From contig NZ_JAIWNA010000002.1 of NCBI RefSeq assembly GCF_020216065.1, positions 372,001-436,000 of the forward strand: a DNA stretch of 64,000 nucleotides, read 5' to 3'. The notes beneath the pieces were generated by a model. That model was not told the origin of the DNA. It searched no databases and saw only the letters and a list, made by a program, of their open reading frames with translations. Below, one piece after another: positions 16,850 to 26,085 of the stretch; within the stretch, counting starts at the first letter, position 1; each line of letters begins with the position of its first letter. The position numbers were made by a program, and so were the translations under genes. The stretch comes from Nocardia rosealba (GTDB lineage Bacteria > Actinomycetota > Actinomycetes > Mycobacteriales > Mycobacteriaceae).

Positions 16850-17258
16850 TCGAGTCGACGCGGAATTCCAGGAGTCGCTCGAGATTCGCTCATACCGCCC
16901 ACCACCGGAACTGCCGGGTGGTGGGCGGTTGTCGTTTGTCCCCGAGCAAACTGCCGACAACGTCCGGCAAACAGCGCCGATTCTCTCAGCTGCGCGTTTA
17001 GCCGAGATATTGCCGGGAGAGCGAACCGGTTGGTTCTCCTGACGGAATTCGCTGGATTCGCAGAATGGTCCTTTGTGTGGAAATACCGGCGGGTAAGCGA
17101 ATTCTTCGCCGACGCTCCTGTTGACCGCTGATCTTCTTGCGCCTACTGTCCCAGTCAGTTCGAATCGAACTGTTCTTTATCGCCGCTCGAAATGGTCCAC
17201 GGATGGCACGCCGGCCCCTGCCATCCATTTCCGTGTGTGTTTCAAGGGAGTATTGATA
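16850..17258. other. 409-bp intergenic region, conservon end to LPMO gene
   Basis: It holds the hairpin described separately near its start and, further on, the leader of the LPMO gene. The stretch 17000-17230 is less GC-rich than neighbouring coding DNA and has no frame with actinomycete codon bias; the open frames across it look spurious. I take the second half as the LPMO promoter and 5' leader. Confidence 0.6.
16895..16928 (+). terminator. Hairpin terminator after the conservon
   Basis: Left arm CCGCCCACCACCGG (16895-16908) pairs with CCGGGTGGTGGGCGG (16914-16928) with a single bulged base and a 5-base loop, followed by TTGTCGTTTGT. It lies 46 bases after the P450 stop and before a new transcription unit. 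Confidence 0.75.
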
Positions 17259-18089
17259 GTGAGAAGTCGAATTGTCGTGGTCGCCGGCGCGCTTGCCTTG
17301 GTGCCCGTCGCTACTCTGTTCACCCCGCCCTCGGTCGCGAATGCGCACGGCTGGGTCACCGGCCCGGCCAGCAGGCAGGAACAATGTGCGCGCGGCCTCG
17401 TCGCCTGCGGCGCGGTGAAATACGAGCCGCAGAGTGTCGAGGGTCCGAAAGGGCTCACCAATTGCAGCGCGAACAAATATCCGGAACTCGACGACGACAG
17501 CCTCGGCTGGATTCCACAGCGGGTTTCCGGCAGTGTCACATTCACCTGGAAGAACACTGCCAATCATCGCACCGCCGACTGGGAGTACTTTATCGGGAAT
17601 ACCCGGGTCGCCGTGATCGACGGGCGAAACGAGCAACCCCCGATGGAGGTCACCCACACCATCGACCTGTCGCAGTACTCCGGTCGGCATAAATTGCGCG
17701 CGGTCTGGAACATCGGAGACACCGCAGCGGCCTTCTACAGTTGTGTCGACCTCGAGATAAGTGGCGGCACCCCACCGGCAACGACCACGCAGCCGCCGGC
17801 GCCGACCACCACCCCACCCGCGCCGCCGACCACCACGAAACCGCCGGTGACCACCACGAATCCACCGGCCACCAGCACCGCCCCGCCGACGACCTCCCGG
17901 CCGGGTGGGGGGCACGACCACCCCACGACGACAGCACCGGCGGCATCGGCGTGGCGTCAGGGCGCCACCTACGCCATCGGCGACAGGGTCACCTACCAGG
18001 GCATCAGCTACACCTGCCGCCAAGCCCACACCGTCCACGACCCCAACTGGACCCCGCCGAACACCCCGGCCCTCTGGTCGCGGGGGTAG
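17259..18089 (+). CDS. Secreted lytic polysaccharide monooxygenase (AA10) with C-terminal chitin-binding domain
   Basis: 276 residues from GTG 17259, which has CAAGGGAG 8 bases upstream. A signal peptide ends at Ala29 (SVANA|HGW), exposing His30 as the first residue of the copper histidine brace; the second brace residue is His103 (ANHRTADWEY) and the axial Phe is 159 (AAFYSC). An 80-residue Pro/Thr linker (about 170-228) leads to a CBM5/12-like module (AWRQGATYAIGDRVTYQG to ALW). It oxidatively cleaves crystalline chitin (or cellulose) outside the cell; the CBM5/12 domain favours chitin. An upstream in-frame ATG at 17121 would give a bad signal peptide and is rejected. Confidence 0.93.
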   Translation: MRSRIVVVAGALALVPVATLFTPPSVANAHGWVTGPASRQEQCARGLVACGAVKYEPQSVEGPKGLTNCSANKYPELDDDSLGWIPQRVSGSVTFTWKNTANHRTADWEYFIGNTRVAVIDGRNEQPPMEVTHTIDLSQYSGRHKLRAVWNIGDTAAAFYSCVDLEISGGTPPATTTQPPAPTTTPPAPPTTTKPPVTTTNPPATSTAPPTTSRPGGGHDHPTTTAPAASAWRQGATYAIGDRVTYQGISYTCRQAHTVHDPNWTPPNTPALWSRG

Positions 18090-18208
18090 CTGGGCGAATG
18101 CGAGCGATTCGGGTGTTTCTCCCACCATCGGTGTGCGGATGGGGCCAGGATTGGGAAAACCTCGCCGGCCTCGCGTTCGGCCGGCCTCGCAGCACAAGGA
18201 CGTGAGAT

Positions 18209-18601
18209 ATGAGTGACAGGATTTGCGGTGTGGCCGTCGCGGCCGTCGGAACGGTCGTCGCGGCAGTGATGTTCGGTGCGCCGACGGCTTCGGCCGGGGT
18301 GTCACAACTGACGGTGAACCCCAGCCTGAGCGTGGGAAGTTCCACGAACTACGGCACCGGGTGCACGCACTACCTCGAGGCTCGGCTCAGTGTCGGCATC
18401 GTTCCTGTCGCGTTCTACGACAACGGCACGCTGCTCGCGGTCGTGAACCCCACCGACGGCATCGCCACCATGCCGTGGGTGCCGTCGAGCACCGGAGCGC
18501 ACACCCTGGCCGCCGTCCAGGACGGCGTCGGTCGCGCCGTCGACGTGAGCGTCGGCCGTGGGTACCGCTTCGGTGAGTCCTGTGTGGTTACCGGCGGCTG
18601 A
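18209..18601 (+). CDS. Small secreted protein, unknown function
   Basis: 130 residues with a clear signal peptide (hydrophobic 8-22, cleavage after TASA). The mature part is a beta-rich ~100-residue domain with two cysteines (GTGCTHYLE and GESCVVTGG) that could form one disulfide, and a VPVAFYDNGTLLA ... AHTLAAVQDG pattern like a bacterial Ig-like (Big_3-type) fold. It follows the LPMO by about 120 bases in the same direction; both are exported, but co-function is only a guess. I do not recognise a named family. Confidence 0.75.
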   Translation: MSDRICGVAVAAVGTVVAAVMFGAPTASAGVSQLTVNPSLSVGSSTNYGTGCTHYLEARLSVGIVPVAFYDNGTLLAVVNPTDGIATMPWVPSSTGAHTLAAVQDGVGRAVDVSVGRGYRFGESCVVTGG

Positions 18602-18611
18602 CCCGCTGAGC

Positions 18612-18651
18612 CGACGGTGGCTCGGTCCTTCCGCGGACCGGGCCACCGTCG
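18612..18651. terminator. Bidirectional hairpin terminator
   Basis: CGACGGTGGCTCGGTCC (18612-18628) pairs with GGACCGGGCCACCGTCG (18635-18651): 17 pairs with one T-G wobble around the loop TTCCGC. It sits exactly between the convergent secreted-protein gene and the Clp ATPase gene and can serve both. Confidence 0.88.
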
Positions 18652-18657
18652 TTGGAC

Positions 18658-21206
18658 TCACTTCGAGTCGACCAGCTTCTTGTCGGAGCCCTTCTTCTTG
18701 GAGCTCTTCTTCGGCGCCTCGCCGTTGCCCGCGGACGGGTTGTCGGGCATGGTCGCGGTGACCACCAGATCGTCGCCCGAGGTGTCGACGTGCACCGTGC
18801 CGCCGGACTCGAGCCCACCGTCGAGCAGCAGCCGCGACACCCGGTTGTCGAGTTCGCGCTGCACCGTACGACGCAACGGCCGGGCCCCGAACTCGGGCTG
18901 GAAACCCTTCTCGCCCAACCAGTCCACCGCCGACTGGCTGATGTCGAGTTCGACGTCCTGGGCCGCGAGCATGCGCCGTGTGCGGTCGAGGATGAGCCCA
19001 ACGATCTCCTCGAGCTGCGACTTGTCGAGCCGGTGGAACACGATCTGCTCGTCGATCCGGTTGAGGAACTCCGGCCGGAAGTGCGACCGCAACTTCTCCT
19101 CGAGCTGGGGAACGATCGAATCCAGATCGCCGGCGGGCGCGTCGAGGATCAGCTGCGAACCGATGTTGGAAGTCATGATGACGATGGTGTTCTTGAAATC
19201 CACCGTGCGGCCCTTGGAATCGGTGACGTGCCCGTCGTCGAGCAACTGCAGCAGCACGTTGAACACATCGGGGTGCGCCTTCTCGACCTCGTCGAACAGG
19301 ATCACCGAGTACGGCTGACGGCGCACCTTGTCGGTGAGCTGGGCGGCATCGTCGTACCCGACGGGGCGCCGACGAGCCGTGAGACCGTGTGCTTCTCCTG
19401 GAACTCGCTCATGTCGAAGCGGATCAGCCGGTCCTCGTCGCCGAACACCGCCTCGGCCAGCGCCTTGGCCAGCTCGGTCTTGCCGACACCGGTCGGGCCG
19501 AGGAACAGGAACGACCCGATGGGCCGGTTCGGGTCCTTGAGCCCGGCGCGCGCCCGACGCACCGCCTCGGCGACCGCGACGATCGCCTCGTTCTGCCCGA
19601 TCACCCGCTTGTGCAGCACGTTCTCCAGCTCGAGCAGGCGCTGCTTCTCCTCGGCGGTCAGATCGGCCACCGGAATACCGGTGCGCCGCGAGATGACCTC
19701 GGCGATGTCGACCACCTGCACCTCCGGTTCCGTGGAGGTGGCACCGGATTCCTCCAGCTCCTCCTCGGCGGCGGCGATCTCGGCCTTGAGCGCCTTGGCC
19801 TTCTCGTAGTCCTCGTTGTCGACCGCCGCGTCCTTCTCCCGGTACAGCCGCGCGATCTCGTCTTCCTTGGCCTTGACCTCCGGGTCGGCGGTGCCCGACC
19901 GCAACCGCACCCGCGCGCCTGCCTGGTCGACCAGGTCGATCGCCTTGTCGGGCATGAACCGGTCGGTGATGTAGCGATCCGACAGTTGCGCCGCCGCGAC
20001 CAGCGACTCGTCGGAGTAGCGCACCTGATGGTGTTCCTCGTACACGTCGGCGAGCCCGCGCAGGATCTCGATCGTGTCGGCCACTGAGGGTTCGGCGACC
20101 ATCACCGGCTGGAAGCGGCGCTCGAGCGCGGCGTCCTTCTCGATGTACTTGCGGTATTCGTCGATCGTCGTCGCACCGACGACGTGCAGGTCACCGCGCG
20201 CGAGGGCGGGCTTGAGCAGGTTGCCAGCGTCCATCGAGCCCTCGCCGCCACCACCGGCGCCGACGATGGTGTGCAGTTCGTCGATGAACACCACGAGTTC
20301 GTCCTTGTGGGCACGGACCTCGTCGAGGATCTTGGTGAGCCGTTCCTCGAACTCACCGCGATACTTGCTGCCCGCCACCAGGGAGCCGACGTCGAGGGCG
20401 ATCACCCGGCGGTCCGCGAGCGAGGTCGGCACGTCGCCGTTGACGATGCGCTGGGCCAGACCTTCCACGATCGCGGTCTTGCCGACACCGGGATCACCGA
20501 TCAGCACCGGGTTGTTCTTGCGTCGCCGGGACAGGATCTCGATGGATTCCTCGATCTCCTCCGCCCGCCCGACCACCGGGTCGATCAGGCCCTCGCGGGC
20601 CTCGGCGGTGAGGTCGCGACCGTATTCGTCCAGCGTCGGGGTATCGGTCTTGCGCTGCTGGCGTTTGGCCTGCGCGGCTGCCGTGCTCGGCGTCGGGCCG
20701 CCACCGCTCTGGCTGGCCGCCAGACCCGCGACCAGTGTCTGGGCCGCGATGCTGTCGGACAGCGAGGCGATCCCGAGCAGGATGTGTTCGGGCCCGATGT
20801 AGGTGCTGCCGGACTGCGCGGCCTGGCGCTGGGCGGCGCGCATGGCCAGCTTGGTCGCCGGGCTGAGGGTGATGTCGGCCAGGTCGTACCCGCCGGCCGC
20901 ACCGGTGTCGAGATAGTCCTGCATCTGCTCGGCGACCTGGTCGGCGTCGAGGCTCAGCTCATCGATCATGTCGCGCGCGGGTTCGGTCTCGGCGGCGGCG
21001 TAGAGCAGGTGTTCGGGCGTGATCTCCGGGTTGCCCCATTGCTGGGCCGCCTGCCGCGCCGCACCGACCAGCAACTTCGCGTCGTCGGTCATCAGACGGC
21101 TCAGGTCGATGCGTTGCACCGGCGGTTTCGCCGACATCCCGGAACCGAAAAAGCGCTGGAAGATGTCGTCGAAAGGATCGCTCGAACCGGGCCAGCTCGC
21201 TGTCAT
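18658..21206 (-). pseudogene. ClpC/ClpB-like AAA+ chaperone subunit, frameshifted
   Basis: A two-ATPase-domain Clp protein split into two frames. The 5' part (21206 down to about 19361) encodes a short variable head ([14 protein letters not shown]), Clp N repeats, domain 1 (Walker [10 protein letters not shown], Walker [10 protein letters not shown]), a middle segment, and domain 2 Walker [10 protein letters not shown]. The 3' part (about 19361 to 18658) resumes with [20 protein letters not shown]. At the junction the expected GAPPGYVGYDD is missing about 10 nucleotides: GCC CC runs straight into GTC GGG TAC GAC. Without the deletion the protein would be about 852 residues. The lost residues include the domain 2 pore-loop GY. 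As read, the product is truncated after domain 2 Walker A; an assembly error is the main alternative. An AGAGGTG site precedes the ATG. Confidence 0.85.
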
Positions 21207-21488
21207 GTCCGCACCTCTTCGTTCGTCGTGCCGCAGCCAGCGGCGACTCCTGTAGATCGGGACCGTGCTTCCAGCAATACTTCGGCATCCTCCGGTGCTG
21301 TGCAAGCCATTGGGCAGTTTCACATCCGCGTCGTCGAGTCGATGGCGGACCGACCAAAATCCGGTGGAAACCGTCCGATACCACCGGATTTGTCTGATTC
21401 TTGGTGCTGGGACGGCGCTCGACGGTAGCGTGACGACCCGCACGACGGGATCGACCGTCGTGCCCGGTTGTTGGGAAGAGCACGGAGT

Positions 21489-23555
21489 TTGGTCACCGAC
21501 GTCATCGATGTCAGCGCGGATTTCACCATCGCCAGGCAAGCCCTCTGGGATGTCCTGCTCGATCCGCAGAGTTATCCACGCATGTTCACCGGAATCGGCG
21601 CCTGCGAGCGCATCGATCACCCCGACGGTGCGGTGGTGTGGCAGGTCCGGGTCGGCTCGGTGGACACCGGCATCCACACCCACGAGTTCGTCCTCGGCAT
21701 CGGCCGCTGGTACGAGAGCTTCGAACTGCGCAGCCCCGCGCTCGGCAGCTTCGCCTCGGTGCGGCTGCGTGGCGACCAGCAGCGCACCCGGCTCGACATC
21801 ACGCTGTTCGCCGCCGCCCGGGTGCATCCGATGCTCGAGCAGCGCAGCAACTCGGTGGTCACCGACTGGGTGAAGGCGGGTCTGCGCCGCACCGCCGACG
21901 TGATCGCGGGGACCAGGTCGTCGGTGGTCGTCAACGCCGAACGCTCGCCGCTGCGCCGCAACGCGGGGGTGGCGCGTTCCATCGCGGCGACCGGTCTGAT
22001 GCGTCCGGAACCGGTGTCGATCCTCAAACAGCTTCGCTCCCTGTCGAAGTGGGGCTTCAACCTGGCGGGCGGTTACGCCGCAGGGGCCGCGCACTCCCCG
22101 GACCGGGTCGCGGTGCTCGATCGGTTCGGCACCCGGACCTACCGCGAGATCGACACGCGATCCGACGCCCTGGCCGGTGCCATGTACGAACTCGGCATGC
22201 GCGCCGGTGACGCGATCGGGTTGCTGGCCCGCAATCACGCGGGCATGGTCGAGACCATGGTCGCCGCGGGCAAACTCGGCGTCGACGTCGCGCTGCTCAA
22301 CGCGGGACTTTCCGGGCGGCGCATCGAGGAGATCGTGCAGCGTCATCGCCTCAGCGCGGTGTTCGTCGACGGGGAACTCGAAACGCTGATCCGCTACCTG
22401 CACAGCGAGATACCGCGTTTCACCACCGACGCCGATCCGCCCGATCCGCAACGCGCGACCATCGAGGGCCTGATCGCCGCGGGGGTCGAGGACTTTCCCG
22501 TGCCCGCCCATCCCGGCAGGCTGATCGTGCTCACCTCGGGAACCAGCGGCTCACCCAAGGGCGCCCGCCGCCCGCACGCCAAGGGCTTCGGCACCATCGC
22601 CGCCCTGCTGTCGCGGATTCCGCTGCGCGTGGAGGAAGTGGTGCTGGTGCCCGCACCGCTGTTCCACACCTGGGGGCTGGCCGGGCTGCAGCTCAGCACC
22701 GCACTGCGCGCCACCGTCGTGCTCAGCGACGGCTTCGACGCCGTCGAGTGCCTCCGCTCGATCAGCGAACACCGCATCACCACCCTGATCGTGGTGCCGA
22801 CCATGGTCGAACGCCTCCTCGACGTCCCCGACGACGTCCGCGCGAGCTTCGACCTGTCGAGTCTGCGGCACGTGGTCAGCTGCGGCGCGCCGCTGGCCGG
22901 TGCCACGGTGCTGCGGTTCCTCGACACCTACGGCGACGTGCTCTACAACGTGTACGGCTCCACCGAGGTGTCCTGGGCCAGTGTCGCCACCCCCGCCGAC
23001 CTGCGGGTCTCGCCGACCACGGCGGGCCGTCCGCCGTTGGGTACCCGGGTGGGGGTGCTCGGTCCCGATCTGCGCCCGGTGCCGGTCGGCACGGTCGGGC
23101 ACATCTTCGTCGCCAACCACATGCTCTTCGACGGGTACGTCAACGCCGCACCGCCAGAGGAGGCCGACGGCATGCTCGACACCGGCGACCTGGGGTATCT
23201 CGACGCCTCGGGCAGGCTGTTCGTGGCGGGCCGCGACGACGAGATGATCATTTCCGGCGGCGAGAACGTCTTCCCACGACCGGTGGAGGAGGCGCTGGCC
23301 CACCTGCCGCAGATCACCGAGGTGGCCGTGGTCGGCGTCCCCGATCGCGAGTTCGGGCAGCGCCTGGCCGCGTTCGTGGTGAAACGGGAAGGGGCGGGCC
23401 TGGATCCGGACATGATCCGCACCTATATCCGCCACCGCCTGAGCCGGTTCTCGGTGCCGCGCGATGTCACCTTCATCAACGCGCTGCCGCGTGGGGAGAC
23501 CGGCAAGATCCTCAAGTGGATGCTCGTCCGGCCGGAGCAGGCGCTGAGCGAGTGA
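21489..23555 (+). CDS. Fusion of SRPBCC domain and acyl-CoA synthetase (FadD-like)
   Basis: About 688 residues. Residues 1-140 look like an SRPBCC/START-type ligand domain ([41 protein letters not shown]). After a linker, residues 180-688 form a complete ANL adenylating enzyme: P-loop [41 protein letters not shown], and the C-terminal catalytic lysine in [10 protein letters not shown]. It should activate a fatty or aryl acid to the CoA thioester. TTG 21489 has GGGAAGAG 8 bases before it; TTG 21468 is the other option. The fusion is uncommon; the N-domain might deliver or sense the hydrophobic acid. Confidence 0.85.
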   Translation: MVTDVIDVSADFTIARQALWDVLLDPQSYPRMFTGIGACERIDHPDGAVVWQVRVGSVDTGIHTHEFVLGIGRWYESFELRSPALGSFASVRLRGDQQRTRLDITLFAAARVHPMLEQRSNSVVTDWVKAGLRRTADVIAGTRSSVVVNAERSPLRRNAGVARSIAATGLMRPEPVSILKQLRSLSKWGFNLAGGYAAGAAHSPDRVAVLDRFGTRTYREIDTRSDALAGAMYELGMRAGDAIGLLARNHAGMVETMVAAGKLGVDVALLNAGLSGRRIEEIVQRHRLSAVFVDGELETLIRYLHSEIPRFTTDADPPDPQRATIEGLIAAGVEDFPVPAHPGRLIVLTSGTSGSPKGARRPHAKGFGTIAALLSRIPLRVEEVVLVPAPLFHTWGLAGLQLSTALRATVVLSDGFDAVECLRSISEHRITTLIVVPTMVERLLDVPDDVRASFDLSSLRHVVSCGAPLAGATVLRFLDTYGDVLYNVYGSTEVSWASVATPADLRVSPTTAGRPPLGTRVGVLGPDLRPVPVGTVGHIFVANHMLFDGYVNAAPPEEADGMLDTGDLGYLDASGRLFVAGRDDEMIISGGENVFPRPVEEALAHLPQITEVAVVGVPDREFGQRLAAFVVKREGAGLDPDMIRTYIRHRLSRFSVPRDVTFINALPRGETGKILKWMLVRPEQALSE

Positions 23556-23580
23556 TCGCGCGGCGCCTGCCCAGGTGGGT

Positions 23581-25008
23581 CTAGGTGATCTTTTCCGGTG
23601 CGGGCCGGTTCAGCAGCGAATGTTTGCGCGAGTAGGCGAAATACACCACGAGCCCGACGAGCAACCAGCCCGCGAAGCGCACCCAGGTCTCCCACGGCAG
23701 CGACCAGATCAGGTACGCCGAGAAGCCGATCCCGATCAGCGGGATCACCGGCATCAACGGCAGCCGGAACGAGCGGGGCGCGTCGGGCCTGGTGCGGCGC
23801 AACACGATCACGGCCACACACACCACGATGAACGCCATCAGGATGCCGATATTGGTGAGTTCGGCGACGGTGTTGATCGGCAGCACACCGGCCAGGATCG
23901 CCGCGCCGATGCCGACGATCCAGGTGACCCGGGTCGGCACCTTGCGGGTGGGATGGGTCTTGGCGAACCAGATGGGCAGCAGCCCGTCGCGGCTCATCGC
24001 GAACCACACGCGGGTGACACCGAGCATGAAGGTGAGCACCACGGTGATGATGCCGACGATCGCGCCGACGGCGATGATATTGGCGACCCCCGGCATCCCG
24101 ACCGATTCGAAGGCGGTGGAGAACCCGCTGGTCGGGCTGATCTCGGTGTATTTCTGCATGCCGGTGAGCACCAGCGTGCACAGCACGTAGAGCACCATCG
24201 CGATGGCGAGGGAGTAGATGATCGCCTTGGGCAGGTGCTTGCGTCCGTCGACGGATTCCTCGGCCGCGGTACTCATGGCGTCGTAGCCGAACACGGCGAA
24301 GAACACCGTCGCCGCGCCGGTCCACACCGCGCCGGTGCCGTAGGGGAAGTACGGGTCGTAGTTGGCACTGTCGATGTGGAACACACCGAGCGCGACGATG
24401 AGCACGACCAAGGCGACCTTGATGCCGACAGCGACGGTTTCGAACCGGCCGACGCTGCCGATACCGCGCGAGAGGATCCACGCCGTCCCCAGGCAGAACA
24501 ATACCGCGAACAGGTCGACGACCCGGCCGTCACCGGTATCGGGCGCCCCGAGCATCCATTCGGGCAGCGTCAGGCCCACCTGCTCGAGCAGGAACCCGAA
24601 GTAGCCCGACACTCCGATCGCCACCACCGCCGCGACCGCGATGTACTCGAGCAGCAGGTCCCAGCCGATGAACCAGCCCGCCAGCTCACCGAGGGAGACA
24701 TATCCGTAGGTGTAGGCCGAACCGGCTTTGGGCACCATGCCGGCGAATTCGGCGTAGCACAGCGCGGCGGCCGCGCTGGCGACACCGGCGATCAGGAACG
24801 AGATCAGTACCGCGGGGCCGGTCACCGAGTGGGCGACCGATCCGGCCAGGGTGAAGATGCCCGCGCCGATGATGCCGCCGACACCGATGGCGGTGAGCTG
24901 CCACAGTCCGAGTGATTTGGCGAGGCGTTCGTCGCCGGGGATCTCGTCTTCTACCTCGACGAGTGGTTTACGGCGCAGCATCTGGGCGCGCAACTCTGCG
25001 AAAGACAT
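23581..25008 (-). CDS. APC-family amino acid permease (cationic amino acid transporter type)
   Basis: 475 residues, 12-14 membrane segments. The N-terminal GLWQLTAIGVGGIIGAGIFTLAG and FFAVFGYDAMSTAAEE are hallmarks of the CAT/YfnA subgroup (TC 2.A.3.3). GGAAGGA precedes the ATG. It is convergent with the fusion gene (26-base gap) and runs in the same direction as the proline genes upstream, but is separated by 114 bases; it could import amino acids for catabolism. Confidence 0.9.
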   Translation of the reverse strand: MSFAELRAQMLRRKPLVEVEDEIPGDERLAKSLGLWQLTAIGVGGIIGAGIFTLAGSVAHSVTGPAVLISFLIAGVASAAAALCYAEFAGMVPKAGSAYTYGYVSLGELAGWFIGWDLLLEYIAVAAVVAIGVSGYFGFLLEQVGLTLPEWMLGAPDTGDGRVVDLFAVLFCLGTAWILSRGIGSVGRFETVAVGIKVALVVLIVALGVFHIDSANYDPYFPYGTGAVWTGAATVFFAVFGYDAMSTAAEESVDGRKHLPKAIIYSLAIAMVLYVLCTLVLTGMQKYTEISPTSGFSTAFESVGMPGVANIIAVGAIVGIITVVLTFMLGVTRVWFAMSRDGLLPIWFAKTHPTRKVPTRVTWIVGIGAAILAGVLPINTVAELTNIGILMAFIVVCVAVIVLRRTRPDAPRSFRLPLMPVIPLIGIGFSAYLIWSLPWETWVRFAGWLLVGLVVYFAYSRKHSLLNRPAPEKIT

Positions 25009-25122
25009 CGCTGTTCCTTCCGTCGGCGGCCTGGCCGCGTGATCAGTACACCGCCGCGTGGCCGTTCCCGACCCCGAGAATGAATATTGTTCAGTGGTAG
25101 TGCCCGAATGGAGAGCGGCTCG

Positions 25123-26085
25123 TTACCCGCGTCCGCCTGCCAGTGCGCGCAGGAAGAAGGCGAGATTGGCGGGTCGTTCGGCCAGCCTGCGCATGAAATA
25201 GCCGTACCACTGGTCGCCGTAGGGGATGTATACGCGAACGTGGTTGCCCTCGGCGGTGAGTCGCTGCTGTTCGTCGTCGCGGATGCCGTACAGCATCTGG
25301 TACTCGTACTCCTCGCACTTGCGCCGGGCCGCCGCGACGGCCGCTCCGGCGGCGGCGATGATCGTGGGGTCGTGGGAGGCGATCATCGGATAGCCCTGCC
25401 CGGCGGCGAGTACGCCGAGGCAACGCAGATAGGAGGCGTCGACCTCGGCGCGGTCGCGGAACGCCACCGATTCCGGTTCGTCGTAGGCGCCCTTGCACAG
25501 CCGGATCCGTGACTGCGGGCCCGCCAGAGCGCGGCAGTCCTCCTCGGTGCGGCGCAGGTAGGCCTGCAGAACGGTGCCGAGCCAGGGGAAGTCCGCGCGG
25601 AGCTCGGTGACGATCGCGAGAGTCGAATCGGTGGTCGTGTGGTCTTCGGCGTCGACGGTGACCCACAGTCCGGCCGCCTCGGCGGCGGCGCAGATCTGGT
25701 GCGCGTGCTCGCGGGCGACGGCGTGGCCGTCGCGGGGCAGGGCCTGGCCGAGCGCCGACAGTTTGACCGAGACCTCCAGTGGCCGAACGGCTCCCGGTGT
25801 GGTCTCGGCCTGGGGGAGACGTCCGAGGGCGGCGATGAGGGTGCGGTACTGCTCGACCGTCGCCTCGGCGCGCGCCAGATCGGTGGTGTCCTCACCCAGG
25901 TAGTCGATGCTGACGAAACGTCCTGAGCGGAGCAGGGTTTCGGCGGCGGCGACCACCTGTTCGGTCGTGGTTCCCGCCACGAACCGCGACACCACATCAC
26001 GGCTCACCGGCAACCGGGTGACGGCGCGTTCCAGTCGTGCCGAGCGCGCCGCACCGAGCAGCGCCGAGCGCATCAGTGCCGACAT
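25123..26085 (-). CDS. pruB: Proline dehydrogenase
   Basis: 320 residues, stand-alone FAD-dependent PRODH barrel. Motifs: VTVDAEDHTTTDSTL, RIRLCKGAYDEPESVAF, MIASHDP, EYQMLYGI and the C-terminal RVYIPYGDQWYGYFMRRLAERPAN with the two substrate arginines. It oxidises proline to pyrroline-5-carboxylate and passes electrons to the membrane quinone pool. The ATG overlaps the P5C dehydrogenase stop (TGATG), so the two enzymes are made together. The much longer frame reading upstream is a shadow. Confidence 0.95.
   Translation of the reverse strand: MSALMRSALLGAARSARLERAVTRLPVSRDVVSRFVAGTTTEQVVAAAETLLRSGRFVSIDYLGEDTTDLARAEATVEQYRTLIAALGRLPQAETTPGAVRPLEVSVKLSALGQALPRDGHAVAREHAHQICAAAEAAGLWVTVDAEDHTTTDSTLAIVTELRADFPWLGTVLQAYLRRTEEDCRALAGPQSRIRLCKGAYDEPESVAFRDRAEVDASYLRCLGVLAAGQGYPMIASHDPTIIAAAGAAVAAARRKCEEYEYQMLYGIRDDEQQRLTAEGNHVRVYIPYGDQWYGYFMRRLAERPANLAFFLRALAGGRG

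Noticed and set aside
19340..19380. Programmed ribosomal frameshift in the Clp gene
   Set aside because: No slippery heptamer or recoding hairpin is evident, and conserved residues themselves are missing, so a deletion explains the data better.
21207..22511. N-terminal extension of the Clp ATPase by over 400 residues
   Set aside because: It is antisense to the acyl-CoA synthetase fusion; the Clp start at 21206 has its own ribosome site and family-like N-terminus.
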